DNA of 64,000 bases from Halomonas sp. (GCF_020832045.1 NZ_JAFIFK010000003.1:1-64000), one strand, 5' to 3'. Positions 25,160-35,520 are shown, counted from the stretch's first letter. Numbers and translations are program-made. Notes: generated by a model from the letters alone, not told the origin.

Positions 25160-25846
25160 ATGGCCAAGACACCCTGGATACCTGCCGCCGTGGCATTCAC
25201 GCTTGCCCTCGGGCTGGCTGGCTGCGGCGAGAATGGCGAAGAGGCTGGCACCACGGCTCAGCCTGACGAATCGGTCAACGAAGCGGAGCCTGACATCGAG
25301 GTGACGGAGCAGGAGCCGGAAACACCGCCGCCCGCTGCTGAGGAGGAGGTGCCCACCGAAGATGAGTCGCTACCAGCGATCCCTGAAGAGGAAACCGAGC
25401 TCGAGCCCGACGAGGAGATCGAGGCCGATGCCGATACCCTGGGGGAGTCCCCGGTCGACACGCTGGAGGAGGGGGGGGCGCTTCCCGGCGAGCCGACTCG
25501 CTCCGATATCGATGCCATCATCGAAGATACCGAGCGTCGCTTCGAAGAGGCGCAGCGCCAGATCGATCAGCAGTTCGAGGAAGTCGAGCAGAGCCCACCC
25601 GCGCTCGAGCCCATGGAAGGCAATGGCGAAACGCGCATCGAGCCAATGGGTGGTGATGAAAACGACGCTTCCTCGGCGATCGATCGGGAAGCGGAGCGAA
25701 CCGGGGAAGTGACGCAGTCGGACGTCGACGCCTGGCTCGAAGAGACTGAGCGCCGCTTCGAAGAAGCACAGCGCCAATTGGAGCAGCAGTTCGAAGAAGC
25801 AGAGCGCAGCGAGACGGGTGAAGCGCCGCGCTTCGACATCGAGTGA
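25160..25846 (+). CDS. Acidic lipoprotein with two coiled-coil repeats
   Basis: A 228-aa product. The signal peptide ends in lipobox LAGC (cysteine at about residue 22). About 90 residues of low-complexity Glu/Asp/Pro-rich linker follow. Then come two copies of a 32-residue helical unit, SDIDAIIEDTERRFEEAQRQ and SDVDAWLEETERRFEEAQRQ, about 73 residues apart. ATG 25160 has GGGAG 8 bases upstream. No homologue was recognised. The strong negative charge is common in halophile envelope proteins. A hairpin terminator follows. Confidence 0.75.
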   Translation: MAKTPWIPAAVAFTLALGLAGCGENGEEAGTTAQPDESVNEAEPDIEVTEQEPETPPPAAEEEVPTEDESLPAIPEEETELEPDEEIEADADTLGESPVDTLEEGGALPGEPTRSDIDAIIEDTERRFEEAQRQIDQQFEEVEQSPPALEPMEGNGETRIEPMGGDENDASSAIDREAERTGEVTQSDVDAWLEETERRFEEAQRQLEQQFEEAERSETGEAPRFDIE

Positions 25847-25860
25847 CGAACACGCGATGA

Positions 25861-25896
25861 AAAAAGGCCCACTCCGTGAGAGGAGTGGACCTTTTC
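25861..25896. terminator. Bidirectional terminator between the lipoprotein and csp genes
   Basis: 13-bp stem with one mismatch (25862-25875 with 25882-25895) and a 6-nt loop. A-tract before and T-tract after the stem suit termination in both directions. Confidence 0.85.
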
Positions 25897-25951
25897 GTCA
25901 GGTTGCCAGACCCATGGAAGAGCTGGCCCCGGTGTCAGCTGAGGTAGAGCC

Positions 25952-26158
25952 TCAGTTGGCCAGCCGGATGTTGGAGGCCTGAAGGCCTTTCTTGCCCTGG
26001 GTGACTTCGAAGGTCACCTTTTGACCGTCCTGCAGGGTCTTGAAGCCTTCAGCCTGAATCTCGGAGAAGTGTGCGAACAGATCATCCCCGCCGTCGTCCG
26101 GAGAGATGAAGCCATAGCCCTTGGTGTCGTTGAACCACTTGACAGTGCCGGTTGCCAT
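25952..26158 (-). CDS. Cold-shock domain protein (CspA family)
   Basis: A 68-aa single cold-shock domain that binds single-stranded RNA/DNA. RNP1 is KGYGFI and RNP2 is LFAHF; the start [17 protein letters not shown] is standard. ATG 26158 is preceded by AAGGAAAAACGACA. The frame stays open for 60 more codons upstream, but that region is the probable long 5' leader usual for csp genes. The intergenic DNA to lysE is about 260 bases. Confidence 0.95.
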   Translation of the reverse strand: MATGTVKWFNDTKGYGFISPDDGGDDLFAHFSEIQAEGFKTLQDGQKVTFEVTQGKKGLQASNIRLAN

Positions 26159-26419
26159 TGTCGTTTTTCCTTGCTTACAGATGGATCGTCCCGGGCCCGC
26201 GGTGTCGCGATGCCCCAAGTGCATGCCAGAGAGGTGAGACGCGCAGTACAGCAAGACGGCCTCGGCTTCTTGCCATGCAGCGAAAGCCACTCCTGGAGAG
26301 CGCTGTTTAGGGTGACGCGCTCCAGCCATGACTTTCACTCAATCCACTTTAGTTAGAAAAATTCCAAGCGTCCAGACAATCGATGGCCCGGAATGGGCCG
26401 TGTGAACGGAGCCACCGAC

Positions 26420-27061
26420 ATGGTAGATGCGCAGTTCTGGCCCTTCCTGATCGCCATTACCTTGCTGTCGATGAGCCCTGGCGTCGACACCCTGCTGGTC
26501 ATTCGTAACACAGCCCGAGGAGGGGTTCGCGATGGTGTGCTGACCAGCCTGGCGATCTGCTGTGGCCTGTTCGTGCACGCCACCATTTCGGCGCTGGGTA
26601 TATCGCTCATCCTGCTGCAGTCGGCATGGGCCTTCAGCGCCCTGAAGTTGGCCGGTGCGGGGTATCTTGTCTGGCTGGGCATCAACGGCCTTCTGGCAGC
26701 ACGGCGCGGCCAAGGGTTACCGCTCGGATCAGTGCAAGGCGGGCAGGAAGCCGTGCCGATTTGGCGGCCGATGCGCGAAGGATTGCTGTCCAATGTGCTC
26801 AACCCCAAGACCGTGGTCTTCTACATGGCGTTTCTGCCGCAGTTCATCGCCCCGACGGATCCGGCGCTGCTCAAGTCCTTGTGGCTCGCCGGGGTGCATT
26901 TCGTGGTCGCCAATGTATGGCAGATCGCCATCGTCTTCATGGTGGGCAGTGCGGGCCGCTGGCTCGGCAGCCGGCTCTTCGCGCGCGTGCTGAACGGTGC
27001 AACGGGAGCGGTGCTCATCCTGTTCGGGGTCAGGCTGGCACTTGAACGCCAGCCGGCCTGA
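26420..27061 (+). CDS. LysE family amino-acid exporter
   Basis: A 213-aa inner-membrane protein of the LysE/RhtB superfamily with about six helices. The first holds the family motif MSPGVDTLLVIRNTARGG, and the loop has EGLLSNVLNPKTVVFYMAFL (the NPK motif). Members export lysine, arginine, homoserine or threonine; the substrate cannot be told. ATG 26420 has GGAG 8 bases upstream. It is divergent from the csp gene and convergent with slt. Confidence 0.9.
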   Translation: MVDAQFWPFLIAITLLSMSPGVDTLLVIRNTARGGVRDGVLTSLAICCGLFVHATISALGISLILLQSAWAFSALKLAGAGYLVWLGINGLLAARRGQGLPLGSVQGGQEAVPIWRPMREGLLSNVLNPKTVVFYMAFLPQFIAPTDPALLKSLWLAGVHFVVANVWQIAIVFMVGSAGRWLGSRLFARVLNGATGAVLILFGVRLALERQPA

Positions 27062-27087
27062 CCCGACTGGGCCAGGCCTGCCTGCCT

Positions 27088-29040
27088 TCAGTTACGAGCG
27101 AGAAGGGAGGCGTCGTAGCGCACCGTCTTCTCCGTCTGACTGAGCATCGATACGCCTTCGCTGCTGCCGCCGTTGGCCAGGCTCTCGAAAATCACGCGAT
27201 AGGAAAGCACCGCCTGGACGTAGTCACGGGTCTCGCGGAAGGGAATCGACTCGACGAAAAGGTCGAACTCCTCCGGTGCGTCACGCAGCCAGCGATCCAC
27301 CCGGCCGGGGCCCGCGTTGTAGGCCGCGGCGGCGGCAAGACGGTTGCCCCGGTAGCGGTTGGTCATGTCGCGAATGTAGGTGCTGCCCATACGAATGTTG
27401 ATCTCGGGGTCGAGAACGCCGTAGGGGCCAGGGTCGCTGATGCCAAGCTGACGGCTGAGCAGAGTAGCGGTTCCCGGCATGATCTGCATCAGGCCGCGAG
27501 CGCCGGCCGGCGAAAGTGCCACGGGGTTGTAGGCGCTTTCCCGACGGGCTATGCCCATCAGCAGGTAGGGATCTACCCCCGTCTGCTGGCCCCAGTACAT
27601 GAAATGCTCGCGATAGGCTTCCGGGAAGCGCCAGTCGAGCGCGTCCCACAGCTGTGCGGTGATGGTCGTCTGTACCAGCCGGGCATGCCAGCCACGCCGC
27701 TTGGCATAATCGGCCAGCGCCCTGACCTCTCGCGGTGAGGCCGTGGCCGCGGCATGCAGCCATTCACTGTTGGCCAAGCCGTCCTCGCCGATGCGCATCA
27801 ACGCTTCGGTACGTTGCACGGTGGGCCAGCGGGACACTTCGTCGCGAAAGCTCTCGTCGAAGTGGCTGCGTTCCAGGTTCAACGAATAAGGGCGTCCGAT
27901 ACGATCCGCTGCGGCGAAGCCAAAGAAGTTGCGACCCTGAGCGGCCCGCGCATAAGCCACTTCCGCCCGTTCCGAGTCCCCCATCTGCTCATGCGCGCGT
28001 GCCCGCCAGTATTGCCAGCGGCTATCGTCCCGGCTGTCGTCGGGAAGCATGTCGATCCAGCGCAGGGTGTCGACCCAGTCGCGGTTGGCCAGGGCGTGGC
28101 GGATACGCAGCTCGAGGACGCGAGTGGTGGCGATCCGCGGCAGGGCCTCGTCGACCCATGACAGATTATGATCGATGCCTCGTACCAGAGAGTAGAAGGC
28201 GAGGTCTTCTTCTATCGCATGGCGGTGGCGATCTTCGATCGGCAGGTGAGACGAGATCTTGCGCCACGCTTCCATGGCCGCTTCGGTATCGGCACGCGTG
28301 AATCCATGCATGGCGGAAGCGAACAGCGGGCCGCTGCCGCGACACTCCGGGCCGATGCAGGTAGGCACGCGTGTGATGTCGGCGTAGCTGCGCTGCAGCC
28401 TGTCCACGGCATCGATGCCCTCTTGCCAGCGGCTGCCGAGCTGCCGTCCCAGAAAGCTGACCAACCCGGTTTCGCCTTGCTCCCAGGCCAGCATCTTGCG
28501 CTCCCAGATGTCCTGCTCAGCGATATCGCCGCTGGCACGCAGGCGGTTGAACAGGGTGTCGCAGGCCGAGGGCTGCGAGCGGCCGACGTGCCATAACCGA
28601 CGGCCGCCCTCGGCTGCCGCCATAGGGTCGCTGCCGAGCAGCGCCGTATAATAATGGCACTGACGCTCGGTGCCGCTGGGCTCGCCATCTGCCACGGCGA
28701 GCAGGCTGCCGTAGCGGCCGGCGTCGCCGTAACGACTGATCGCCTGGCCGCGCATCCATTCGCCGAGAGGTGAGTCCTGATAGCGTTCGATGAAGTCGAG
28801 TACCTGGCTGGGTTCCACCTGGGGCAGGCGGCTACGCAGACGGTGGTATTCCACATAGCCTTCCAGTACATGACCCTCGATGGCTGCCTGGTCGATGCGC
28901 TGCCACTGCTGGCTGCGAGCGGCTTCGAGTGCCGTACGCAGAGCGCTGTCGCTGGGCTGGGCATGCGCGGAGACGGTGAAGCTCAAGGCTGCAGCGGCCA
29001 GCCAGCCAGCTGCGCGGTGCAAGGGAGAAAAATGGCGCAT
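27088..29040 (-). CDS. slt: Soluble lytic murein transglycosylase
   Basis: Periplasmic exo-lytic transglycosylase of 650 aa, like E. coli Slt70 (645). Signal peptide (MRHFSPLHRAAGW to VSAHA, about 27 residues), then a long U-shaped alpha-helical superhelix. The C-terminal SLT domain has catalytic Glu in RRESAYNPVALSPAGARGLM followed by QIMPGTA and AAAYNAGPGRVDRWL. ATG 29040 has GGAGG 8 bases upstream; the frame to 29154 lacks the signal. It makes 1,6-anhydro-muropeptides during wall turnover. Confidence 0.95.
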   Translation of the reverse strand: MRHFSPLHRAAGWLAAAALSFTVSAHAQPSDSALRTALEAARSQQWQRIDQAAIEGHVLEGYVEYHRLRSRLPQVEPSQVLDFIERYQDSPLGEWMRGQAISRYGDAGRYGSLLAVADGEPSGTERQCHYYTALLGSDPMAAAEGGRRLWHVGRSQPSACDTLFNRLRASGDIAEQDIWERKMLAWEQGETGLVSFLGRQLGSRWQEGIDAVDRLQRSYADITRVPTCIGPECRGSGPLFASAMHGFTRADTEAAMEAWRKISSHLPIEDRHRHAIEEDLAFYSLVRGIDHNLSWVDEALPRIATTRVLELRIRHALANRDWVDTLRWIDMLPDDSRDDSRWQYWRARAHEQMGDSERAEVAYARAAQGRNFFGFAAADRIGRPYSLNLERSHFDESFRDEVSRWPTVQRTEALMRIGEDGLANSEWLHAAATASPREVRALADYAKRRGWHARLVQTTITAQLWDALDWRFPEAYREHFMYWGQQTGVDPYLLMGIARRESAYNPVALSPAGARGLMQIMPGTATLLSRQLGISDPGPYGVLDPEINIRMGSTYIRDMTNRYRGNRLAAAAAYNAGPGRVDRWLRDAPEEFDLFVESIPFRETRDYVQAVLSYRVIFESLANGGSSEGVSMLSQTEKTVRYDASLLARN

Positions 29041-29220
29041 GTAAACGGCCTCCGAGCGGCGATGACGAACCCTGTATCCTGGCCCATTGGAGCCGTTTTG
29101 AGTAGACCATTGCAGCGCTTTCTCGTTCGGCCTCGCTGCTGTCAGTGATGTCACGCTTGTCTCGCCGCTGGCCGCCGTCTAGTCTGGCTGAACTGGATCA
29201 AACGCTTGTTGGGGGAAAGA

Positions 29221-29742
29221 GTGAGCGCAAATGCCGAGCCATACAATGGGTCTGCCACGACAGACCGAAGCCCTGACGCCTGGCGAGCTGGCCTGGCCCG
29301 TTTCGTCAATGTCATCCCGCATACACGGGAGCTCGGCCTCGCGGTGGTGGAGGTTTCCCCCCCTTGGGTGAAAATGTGCCTGCCCTGGCGTGACGAGCTG
29401 CTGGGCGACACCGAGCGGGGTCTTGTCCACGGAGGCGTGCTGACCATGCTGCTGGATACGGTTTGCGGCTCCGCCGTGCTGTGCGGGCTGCCATCTCCAG
29501 AGGTCTGCCCCACGCTTGACCTGCGAGTCGATCACTACCGGCCGGCCCTGGCCGGTCAGCCGATCATGGCCGAAGCGCGAGTGCTGAGAGTGACCGGCGC
29601 GATGGTATTCACCGAGGGTACGCTGTGGCAGGAGCCGGAACGGCCAATTGCCCGCGGTATCGGCAATTTCGTCCGCCTCGGACCCCGCAATACGCCGCCG
29701 GGTTTCGCCGAGGCGCTATTCGGAGATATCGGTCATGACTGA
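29221..29742 (+). CDS. PaaI-type hot-dog thioesterase, first of a tandem pair
   Basis: A 173-aa hot-dog fold protein. The acyl-CoA thioesterase helix HGGVLTMLLDTVCGSAV holds the catalytic acidic residue, and LDLRVDHYRPA forms the facing strand. GTG 29221 has GGGGGA 4 bases upstream; a TTG at 29206 precedes it without a clear RBS. The stop overlaps the next gene as ATGACTGA, so the two are probably co-translated and may form a heteromer. Substrate unknown. Confidence 0.85.
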   Translation: MSANAEPYNGSATTDRSPDAWRAGLARFVNVIPHTRELGLAVVEVSPPWVKMCLPWRDELLGDTERGLVHGGVLTMLLDTVCGSAVLCGLPSPEVCPTLDLRVDHYRPALAGQPIMAEARVLRVTGAMVFTEGTLWQEPERPIARGIGNFVRLGPRNTPPGFAEALFGDIGHD

Positions 29743-30205
29743 GAGCTTTCATGATGCGACCTGGCTGGCCAGAACCCGTGCCGAGGGCGACGTCACTGCC
29801 TGGCTCGAGCGGCTGCCCTATGCGCGCTACGTGGGAATTTCCGCTACTCAGGACTCCTCGGGCGGTGGCCTGGTGTTCCATATGGAGCCCCGCGAACACA
29901 ATATCGGCAACATCCTGCTGCCTGCTCTGCATGGCGGCGTGGTCGCCGCCTTCATGGAAACCGCCGGCACCCTCGACCTGATGCTCTCGGCCCGCGAGCC
30001 GAGGCTGCCACGTATCGTCGACTTCTCCATCGACTACTTGCGCACGGCGAGGGTAGTGACCACCCACGCCAGATGCCAGCTACTGCGCGAAGGGCGTCGG
30101 TTGGCCAATGTCCAGGTCACGGCCTGGCAGGACGACGAGAGCCAGCCGGTGGCCACCTCGCGCCTGCACTTGGTGCTGGGCACACCCGAACCGAACGACG
30201 CTTGA
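29735..30205 (+). CDS. PaaI-type hot-dog thioesterase, second of a tandem pair
   Basis: A 156-aa hot-dog protein with LHGGVVAAFMETAGTLDLM as active-site helix (Glu in place of the Asp of the first copy) and IVDFSIDYLRTA as facing strand. ATG 29735 lies inside the 3' end of the upstream thioesterase (8-bp overlap), with GGAG 10 bases before. Its stop codon lies within the -35 of the htpG heat-shock promoter. Substrate unknown. Confidence 0.85.
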   Translation: MTESFHDATWLARTRAEGDVTAWLERLPYARYVGISATQDSSGGGLVFHMEPREHNIGNILLPALHGGVVAAFMETAGTLDLMLSAREPRLPRIVDFSIDYLRTARVVTTHARCQLLREGRRLANVQVTAWQDDESQPVATSRLHLVLGTPEPNDA

Positions 30206-30228
30206 AATACCGGATACGGACCCCATAT
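30201..30228 (+). promoter_or_regulatory. Sigma-32 heat-shock promoter of htpG
   Basis: CTTGAAA (30201-30207), 13-bp spacer and CCCCATAT (30221-30228), an essentially exact match to the RpoH consensus. The -35 overlaps the stop codon of the preceding thioesterase gene. The predicted leader before the htpG ATG is about 60 nt. Confidence 0.88.
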
Positions 30229-30295
30229 CGCTGAACAGTTCAGGAGCAGCGGTGCCATGCGCCGCTGCGGGTTCAAGCCATGAGGTAACCGATCC

Positions 30296-32200
30296 ATGTC
30301 CACGACCGCTCACGAGGAAACCCTCGGCTTCCAGACCGAGGTGAAGCAGCTGCTGCACCTGATGATCCACTCCCTGTACTCGAACAGGGAGATCTTCCTG
30401 CGGGAGCTGATTTCAAACGCCGCCGATGCTTGCGACAAGCTGCGCTATGCCGCTCTCGACAACGATGCTCTCTACGAAGGCGACAGCGAGCTGCGCATCG
30501 AGATCGAGCACGATGACAAGGCACAGACTGTGACCGTACGCGACAACGGCATCGGCATGAGCCGTGACGAGGTGATCAAGAACCTCGGTACCATCGCGCG
30601 CAGCGGCACCGCCGAGTTTCTCAAGCAGCTCTCCGGCGAGCAGCAGAAGGATGCACGCCTGATCGGTCAATTCGGTGTCGGCTTCTACTCCAGCTTCATC
30701 GTCGCCGACGAGGTCACGGTGCGAACCCGCAGGGCGGGTACGGACAAGGCCGAGGGCGTCGAGTGGCGCTCGAAGGGCGAAGGGGAGTTCACCGTCGCCG
30801 ACGTCGAGTGCGAGCGGCACGGCACCGAGATCGTTCTGCACCTCAAGAAAGATGCCAAGGAGTTCGCCGACGATTTCCGCCTGCGCGGGCTGGTCCGCAA
30901 GTACTCTGACCACATTGAGGTTCCGGTGCGCATGTCCAAGGTCGAAACGGCCAAGGACGACGAGGGCAACGCCATCGAGGGCAGTGAGGTTACCAGTTGG
31001 GAAACCGTCAACGAGGCCACGGCGCTGTGGGCGCGGCCCAAGGGAGAGGTTTCCGACGATGAGTACAAGGCGTTCTACAAGCACGTGGCTCACGATTACA
31101 GCGACCCGTTGTCCTGGAGCCATAACAAGGTCGAGGGCAAGCTTGAATATACAAGCCTGCTCTACGTGCCGGGGCGCGCACCGTTCGATCTGTTCGAGCG
31201 TGACGGCTCCCGCGGGGTCAAGCTCTACGTCCAGCGCGTCTTCATTATGGATGACGCCGAGCAGTTCCTACCGCTTTACCTGCGCTTCATAAAGGGTGTA
31301 CTGGACACTCGCGAACTGTCGCTGAACGTCTCCCGCGAGCTGCTGCAGCAGGATCCCAAGGTCGAGAAGATCAAGAGCGCGCTGACCAAGCGGGCATTGG
31401 ACATGCTCAAGAAGCTGGCCAAGGACAAAGAGGCCTATCAGACCTTCTGGAACGTATTCGGCAGCGTGCTCAAGGAGGGGCCGGCGGAGGACTTCTCCAA
31501 TTGCGACAAGATCGCCGAGCTGCTGCGCTTCTCCACCACCCACACCGACAGCGCCACCCAGGACCAGTCGCTGGCCGACTACCTCTCGCGCATGAAGGAA
31601 GGGCAGGAGAAAATCTACTACATCGTCGCTGACGGCTTCAACGCAGCCAAGTCGAGCCCGCACCTGGAGATCTTCCGCAAGAAGGGCATCGAAGTGCTGC
31701 TGATGCACGACCGCATCGATGAGTGGCTGATGAGCCATCTGCAGGAGTTCGAGGGCAAGCGCTTCGTCGACGTGGCCAAGGGTGAGCTCGACCTCGGTGA
31801 GATCGAGGGCGAGGAGGAGAAGAAGGCTCAGGAAGAAACCGCCAAAGCCAAGGAGGATCTGGTCAAGCGGGTCAGGGAGTCGCTTGGCGATCATGTGCAG
31901 GAGGTGAAAGTGACTCACCGCCTGACCGACTCTCCGGCCTGCGTGGTACTGCCCGAGCACGAGATGGGCTTCCAGATGCGTCGCATCATGGAGGCCGCCG
32001 GCCAGAAAATGCCGGAGGTGAAGCCGATTCTCGAACTCAACCCGGCGCACGCGCTGGTGGCAAAACTCGAATCGGCCGAAGGTGAGCGCTTCGATGATCT
32101 TGCCTTGGTGCTGCTCGACCAGGCCATCATTGCCGAGGGCGGCCATCTGGATGACCCGGCAGCCTACGTGCGCCGCCTCAATACCCTGCTGACGTCGTGA
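30296..32200 (+). CDS. htpG: Molecular chaperone HtpG (Hsp90)
   Basis: Cytosolic ATP-dependent chaperone of 634 aa. The N-terminal GHKL ATPase shows [22 protein letters not shown] and [17 protein letters not shown]. The middle domain holds the ATP-contacting Arg in [14 protein letters not shown], and the C-terminal dimerisation domain is complete. The sequence starts [16 protein letters not shown], as in the family. It is driven by the RpoH promoter at 30201 and followed by a strong terminator. Confidence 0.98.
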   Translation: MSTTAHEETLGFQTEVKQLLHLMIHSLYSNREIFLRELISNAADACDKLRYAALDNDALYEGDSELRIEIEHDDKAQTVTVRDNGIGMSRDEVIKNLGTIARSGTAEFLKQLSGEQQKDARLIGQFGVGFYSSFIVADEVTVRTRRAGTDKAEGVEWRSKGEGEFTVADVECERHGTEIVLHLKKDAKEFADDFRLRGLVRKYSDHIEVPVRMSKVETAKDDEGNAIEGSEVTSWETVNEATALWARPKGEVSDDEYKAFYKHVAHDYSDPLSWSHNKVEGKLEYTSLLYVPGRAPFDLFERDGSRGVKLYVQRVFIMDDAEQFLPLYLRFIKGVLDTRELSLNVSRELLQQDPKVEKIKSALTKRALDMLKKLAKDKEAYQTFWNVFGSVLKEGPAEDFSNCDKIAELLRFSTTHTDSATQDQSLADYLSRMKEGQEKIYYIVADGFNAAKSSPHLEIFRKKGIEVLLMHDRIDEWLMSHLQEFEGKRFVDVAKGELDLGEIEGEEEKKAQEETAKAKEDLVKRVRESLGDHVQEVKVTHRLTDSPACVVLPEHEMGFQMRRIMEAAGQKMPEVKPILELNPAHALVAKLESAEGERFDDLALVLLDQAIIAEGGHLDDPAAYVRRLNTLLTS

Positions 32201-32227
32201 TTCGCGCTAGCAAAACCTCCTGTATAT

Positions 32228-32253
32228 GGCCGCCTTCGGGCGGCCTTTTTTTG
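32228..32253 (+). terminator. Rho-independent terminator of htpG
   Basis: 7-bp stem GGCCGCC/GGCGGCC with a UUCG-type loop and a seven-T tail. Confidence 0.92.
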
Positions 32254-32280
32254 GTATCAAGGGATCCTTTCGATTGCCTT

Positions 32281-32294
32281 TGACGTAAACGTCA
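32281..32294. promoter_or_regulatory. Palindrome TGACGT-AA-ACGTCA upstream of pntAB
   Basis: Perfect 6-bp arms with a 2-bp spacer, 149 bases before the pntA start and just after the htpG terminator. It resembles operators of MerR- or GntR-type regulators of acyl and branched-chain catabolism, but no regulator gene is nearby. Its role is unproven. Confidence 0.35.
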
Positions 32295-32442
32295 TCCAGT
32301 CTTTTTTCCATAATTTCAGCTGCATAGTGTTACATTCGGGTGCGATCAAAAAGAGGGCATGGCTGTTGTGCATTGCGGCATGGTCAGGTATGAATAACTG
32401 TTTGCCTTTACGACCTTTCTATAACCATAAGGGAGATCCAAC

Positions 32443-34014
32443 GTGAAGATTGGTGCACCCAAAGAGCTCGCCCTAGGAGAAGCGCGTGTCGCGCTGACCC
32501 CTGACAGTGCGCAGCTCATACAGAAGCTTGGACACGACTGTATGATCGAATCCGGGGCTGGAATTGCCGCCGGCTTCGATGATGACGCCTATCGCAATGC
32601 CGGCGTAACCGTTGTGGAGAGTGCCGAGGCGCTATGGCGCGATGCCGAAGTGGTCATCAAGGTGCGCGAGCCGAGCGAGGCGGAAGCCGATCGCCTGCGC
32701 CAGGGTCAGACCTTGATCAGCTTCTTCTGGCCGGCACAGAACGAGGCACTGCTGGAGCGCTGTCGCGCCCAGGGGGGCACCGTCATCGCCATGGACATGG
32801 TGCCGCGAATTTCCCGCGCCCAGAAAATGGATGCCCTCTCCTCCATGGCCAATATCGCCGGCTATCGCGCGGTGATCGAGGCGGGCAACAACTTCGGACG
32901 CTTCTTTACCGGCCAGGTCACTGCTGCCGGCAAGGTACCGCCGGCCAAGGTGCTGGTCATCGGCGCCGGCGTAGCCGGGCTTGCCGCCATTGGCACGGCA
33001 ACCAGCCTTGGCGCCGTGGTCCGCGCTTTCGATGTGCGGCCCGAAGTGGCCGAGCAGATCGAGTCCATGGGCGCCGAGTTTCTGTTTCTCGACTTCGAGG
33101 ATACGCAGGACGGCTCCGGCACCGGTGGCTATGCGGCGCCCTCCAGCCCCGAATTTCGTGAAAAGCAGTTGGCGCTGTTCCGAGAGCAGGCCCCACAGGT
33201 CGACATTGTCATCACCACCGCTTTGATTCCCGGCCGCCCGGCGCCCAAGCTGTGGCTCGAGGACATGGTCAAGGCGATGAAGCCAGGATCGGTGGTCATC
33301 GACCTGGCGGCAGAGAAGGGCGGTAACTGCGATCTGACCCAACCTAATGAGAAGGTGGTCAGCGACAATGGCGTGACCATCGTCGGTTACTCCGATTTCC
33401 CCTCGCGCATGGCCACCCAGTCGTCGCTGCTCTATGCCACCAACATCCGCCATATGCTCACCGATCTGACGCCGGAAAAGGACGGCGCGATCGTGCACGA
33501 CATGGAAGACGATGTGATTCGTGGCGCCACGGTGGCCCACCAGGGCGAGATCACCTTCCCGCCGCCGCCGCCCAAGGTGAAGGCGATTGCCGCGGCCAAG
33601 CCCAAGGAGAAAGTCAAGGAGCCCACGCCGGAGGAGAAGCGTGCAGCCGAACTTGCCACCTTCAAGGCCCAGACCAAGCGTCAGGTCACGTTGCTCGGTG
33701 TTGGCGGTGCGCTGATGCTGCTGCTTGGCCAGATCGCGCCGGCCTCTTTCATGCAGCACTTCATCGTTTTCGTGCTGGCCTGCTTCGTCGGTTTCCAAGT
33801 GATCTGGAATGTCAGCCATTCGCTGCATACGCCGTTGATGGCGGTGACCAATGCCATCTCGGGCATCATCATTCTCGGTGCCGTACTGCAGATCGGCTCT
33901 GGGAACTGGATAGTGGTGCTTCTGGCGGGGATCTCGGTATTGATCGCCACCATCAACATCGTGGGTGGCTTCCTGGTGACACGCCGGATGCTGGCCATGT
34001 TCCAGAAATCCTGA
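32443..34014 (+). CDS. pntA: NAD(P) transhydrogenase subunit alpha
   Basis: Proton-translocating transhydrogenase, alpha subunit, 523 aa. The N-terminal NAD(H)-binding domain I holds [20 protein letters not shown] and [22 protein letters not shown]-terminal membrane part (about residues 410-515) carries four helices, the undivided E. coli-type arrangement (E. coli 510 aa). The start is GTG 32443, preceded by AAGGGAG; an 18-codon frame upstream ends across it (GTGA). It works with PntB in the inner membrane to make NADPH using proton motive force. pntB starts 16 bases later. Confidence 0.95.
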   Translation: MKIGAPKELALGEARVALTPDSAQLIQKLGHDCMIESGAGIAAGFDDDAYRNAGVTVVESAEALWRDAEVVIKVREPSEAEADRLRQGQTLISFFWPAQNEALLERCRAQGGTVIAMDMVPRISRAQKMDALSSMANIAGYRAVIEAGNNFGRFFTGQVTAAGKVPPAKVLVIGAGVAGLAAIGTATSLGAVVRAFDVRPEVAEQIESMGAEFLFLDFEDTQDGSGTGGYAAPSSPEFREKQLALFREQAPQVDIVITTALIPGRPAPKLWLEDMVKAMKPGSVVIDLAAEKGGNCDLTQPNEKVVSDNGVTIVGYSDFPSRMATQSSLLYATNIRHMLTDLTPEKDGAIVHDMEDDVIRGATVAHQGEITFPPPPPKVKAIAAAKPKEKVKEPTPEEKRAAELATFKAQTKRQVTLLGVGGALMLLLGQIAPASFMQHFIVFVLACFVGFQVIWNVSHSLHTPLMAVTNAISGIIILGAVLQIGSGNWIVVLLAGISVLIATINIVGGFLVTRRMLAMFQKS

Positions 34015-34030
34015 GCGGCGGAGTGAAGAC

Positions 34031-35476
34031 ATGTTAGGTCAAGGTTTTGTTTCCGCCGCGGCGATCGCGGCAAGCGTTCTCTTCGTGCTCTCCCTGGGTG
34101 GGTTGAGCAACCAGGAGAAGGCCAAGCGGGCCGTCTGGTACGGCATCGTCGGCATGGCGGTGGCAGTGCTTTTCACCGCCTTCGGTCCGGGCATCGGCAA
34201 CTACTGGCTGATGATTCCGATGATCGTGATTGGTTCGGTGATCGGCTGGAAGGTAGCCACGCGAGTGGCGATGACCGAAATGCCCCAGCTGGTGGCAGCG
34301 TTGCACAGCTTCGTCGGCCTGGCCGCGGTGTTCGTGGCCTGGAACGCCGATCTCGAACGGCGCCGCGTGCTGGCTGCCCAGGCTATCGGCACCGGCTACC
34401 AGGAGTTCTCGGCCTTCGCTGCGCTGGTGGCGACCAAGGCACCGGATGAACTCACTTTCCTGCAACTTGAAGTGGTGTTCGCCATCTTCATCGGCGCGGT
34501 GACTTTCACCGGCTCGGTGGTCGCCTTCGGCAAGCTGGCCGGCAAGGTGGATGGCAAGCCGCAAAAGCTGCCTGGTGGCCACATGCTCAATGCCGGTGCG
34601 GCTGCACTCAGCCTGCTGCTGGCGATTCTCTACCTCAACGGAGCCGGCTTCTGGACCCTGCTGATACTTGCAGCGTTGGCATTCTTCATCGGCTGGCACC
34701 TGATCATGGGTATCGGCGGTGCTGACATGCCGGTAGTGGTGTCGATGCTCAACAGCTATTCCGGCTGGGCGGCGGCGGCCATCGGCTTCACGCTATCCAA
34801 CGACCTGCTGATCGTCACCGGGGCGCTGGTGGGCTCGTCCGGTGCGATACTCTCCTACATCATGTGCAAGGCGATGAACCGCAACTTCGTCAGCGTTATC
34901 CTCGGGGGCTTCGGTGGCGGCACCCAGGGGCCGGCTGCCGAGATCGAAGGTGAGCAGGTGGCTATCGATGCCGCTGGCGTGGCGAGTAGCCTCAATAACG
35001 CCGACAGCGTAGTCATCGTGCCGGGCTACGGCATGGCCGTGGCCCAGGCCCAGAACGCCGTGAGCGAACTGGTACGTAAGCTACGTTCCGCCGGCAAGGA
35101 AGTGCGTTTCGCCATCCACCCGGTGGCCGGTCGTTTGCCGGGGCATATGAACGTGCTGCTGGCCGAAGCCAGAGTGCCCTACGATATCGTGCTGGAAATG
35201 GATGAGATCAACGATGATTTCCCCAAGACCGATGTGACTATCGTCATCGGCTCCAACGATATCGTCAATCCGGCGGCGCAGGACGATCCCAACAGCCCCA
35301 TTGCCGGCATGCCGGTGCTCGAGGTGTGGAAGTCCACCGTGGTATTCGTCTGCAAGCGTGGCCAGGGCACGGGCTACTCCGGCATCGAAAACCCGCTGTT
35401 CTACAAGGAGAATACGCGGATGTTCTACGGCGATGCGCGTGATAGCATCGACTCGCTGCTGTCGATGATCGACTGA
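34031..35476 (+). CDS. pntB: NAD(P) transhydrogenase subunit beta
   Basis: Beta subunit of the same enzyme, 481 aa (E. coli 462). The N-terminal half has eight or nine membrane helices, including [19 protein letters not shown] and [20 protein letters not shown]. The C-terminal NADP(H)-binding domain III has [37 protein letters not shown] and [11 protein letters not shown]. It is co-transcribed with pntA. Confidence 0.95.
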   Translation: MLGQGFVSAAAIAASVLFVLSLGGLSNQEKAKRAVWYGIVGMAVAVLFTAFGPGIGNYWLMIPMIVIGSVIGWKVATRVAMTEMPQLVAALHSFVGLAAVFVAWNADLERRRVLAAQAIGTGYQEFSAFAALVATKAPDELTFLQLEVVFAIFIGAVTFTGSVVAFGKLAGKVDGKPQKLPGGHMLNAGAAALSLLLAILYLNGAGFWTLLILAALAFFIGWHLIMGIGGADMPVVVSMLNSYSGWAAAAIGFTLSNDLLIVTGALVGSSGAILSYIMCKAMNRNFVSVILGGFGGGTQGPAAEIEGEQVAIDAAGVASSLNNADSVVIVPGYGMAVAQAQNAVSELVRKLRSAGKEVRFAIHPVAGRLPGHMNVLLAEARVPYDIVLEMDEINDDFPKTDVTIVIGSNDIVNPAAQDDPNSPIAGMPVLEVWKSTVVFVCKRGQGTGYSGIENPLFYKENTRMFYGDARDSIDSLLSMID

Positions 35477-35520
35477 GCGAGTTGCAAGGCCTATGGCCTC
35501 AGCACTGAAGCAAGGCCTCG

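Noticed and set aside
32632-34032. 466-codon minus-strand frame antisense to pntA
   Set aside because: Shadow; pntA is complete and matches its family throughout.
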